Source: Anniella stebbinsi
Lineage: Eukaryota > Chordata > Lepidosauria > Squamata > Anniellidae
Assembly (NCBI GenBank): GCA_029215795.1
Contig: JARDYH010000007.1
Span: forward strand, 60,566,763 to 60,630,762
Reading direction: 5' to 3'
Length of the DNA: 64,000 nt
Below are positions 63,681-64,000 of the stretch, one piece after another. Below the pieces are notes generated by a model. That model was not told the DNA's origin. It searched no databases and saw only the letters and a list, made by a program, of their open reading frames with translations. Position 1 is the first letter of the stretch, and the number at the start of each line of letters is the position of its first letter. A program made the position numbers and the translations under genes.

Positions 63681-64000
63681 GTACGTGAGTCCCCCAGTCC
63701 TGTGCGTAGTGGTGGCCAGGGAGGCGAGGAGGAGGAGGGTTCCATCTACTGAATGCAAGCCATCCGAAATTCAGTAAACTGGCCACTGTTAGCAACTCAT
63801 TCACTCAGCTCACCTGATTCCCCCAAACTCAAGCAGATGCAGCTGTCCACACAGTCCAGGGATGTGCCTAAACCTTGCTATAGGGTGCTTTGTTGGAGCA
63901 TAGGGTACCGCCCACGTTGGCCAAAGTGTAATTCTGGGGAGGCCATGTAAGATTCCCTGCTTTGAGCTCTCCGAGGTGCAGGAGGATGTGTGGTGTGTAA
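63681..64000. other. Intron 54, partial
   Basis: No repeat family or exon recognised. Confidence 0.45.

Noticed and set aside
1..63680. MYO15B instead of MYO15A
   Set aside because: Tail blocks such as [24 protein letters not shown] and [12 protein letters not shown], and the exon count, match MYO15A.

Overview
The window is vertebrate nuclear DNA and lies entirely inside one large plus-strand gene, the orthologue of MYO15A (unconventional myosin XVa, the hair-cell stereocilia motor). I traced 54 coding exons by reading exon-sized open segments bounded by AG/GT and chaining their phases. All join in one frame and give about 2,395 residues in the MYO15A order: Ser/Pro/Arg-rich N-terminal extension, motor, IQ neck, short charged segment, first MyTH4 and tail, Pro/Gln-rich linker, a FERM-like block, SH3, and the start of the second MyTH4. 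The window opens inside the large N-terminal-extension exon (like human exon 2) and ends inside the second MyTH4. The 5' promoter, the rest of the extension, and the C-terminal FERM exons lie outside. No frameshift or stop was seen in any exon, so the gene looks functional.

Layout: 1-1347 N-terminal extension. 3181-3254 short-isoform start region. 4625-24705 motor (P-loop split at 6615/6776, switch I in 9111-9214, switch II at 16788/17756) running into the first IQ motifs. 24530-25295 IQ neck. 25296-31072 a 5.8 kb intron with a possible alternative exon near 29126-29191. 31073-31126 charged segment. 32205-38737 first MyTH4 and following tail. 39745-49218 linker. 50365-54594 conserved tail block. 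55751-58284 SH3, ending at a GC donor. 59648-63680 linker and second MyTH4.

The introns are packed with repeats that point to a squamate reptile (lizard or snake); this is inference from repeat style and nothing in the sequence names the species. Labels used below: SINE-1 (tRNA-derived, body contains AGGTCCCAGGTTCAATCCC); SINE-2 (MIR/CORE-like tRNA SINE, contains GTTCAAATCCCCACT); CR1 and L2 LINE ends; PAL-1 (palindromic repeat containing TTGGACTACAACTCCCATCA); MITE-H (hairpin element starting AGTGGAGGCTGG); REP-F (about 450 bp, starts near AACCTCAGGCC); REP-I and REP-K (two-copy dispersed repeats); TIR-M (elements of 526-550 bp with terminal inverted repeats); PAL-J. There is also an L1 fragment, a 43-bp minisatellite, a 40-bp tandem repeat and many microsatellites.

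I did not find a new multi-gene system. The observations most worth checking are a 37-bp near-perfect hairpin 16 nt inside a donor site (21460-21536), a phase-compatible candidate alternative exon that could give a motorless MYO15A (29126-29191), exon 34237-34332 wedged between two L2 fragments, and the TIR-M and MITE-H transposon families.
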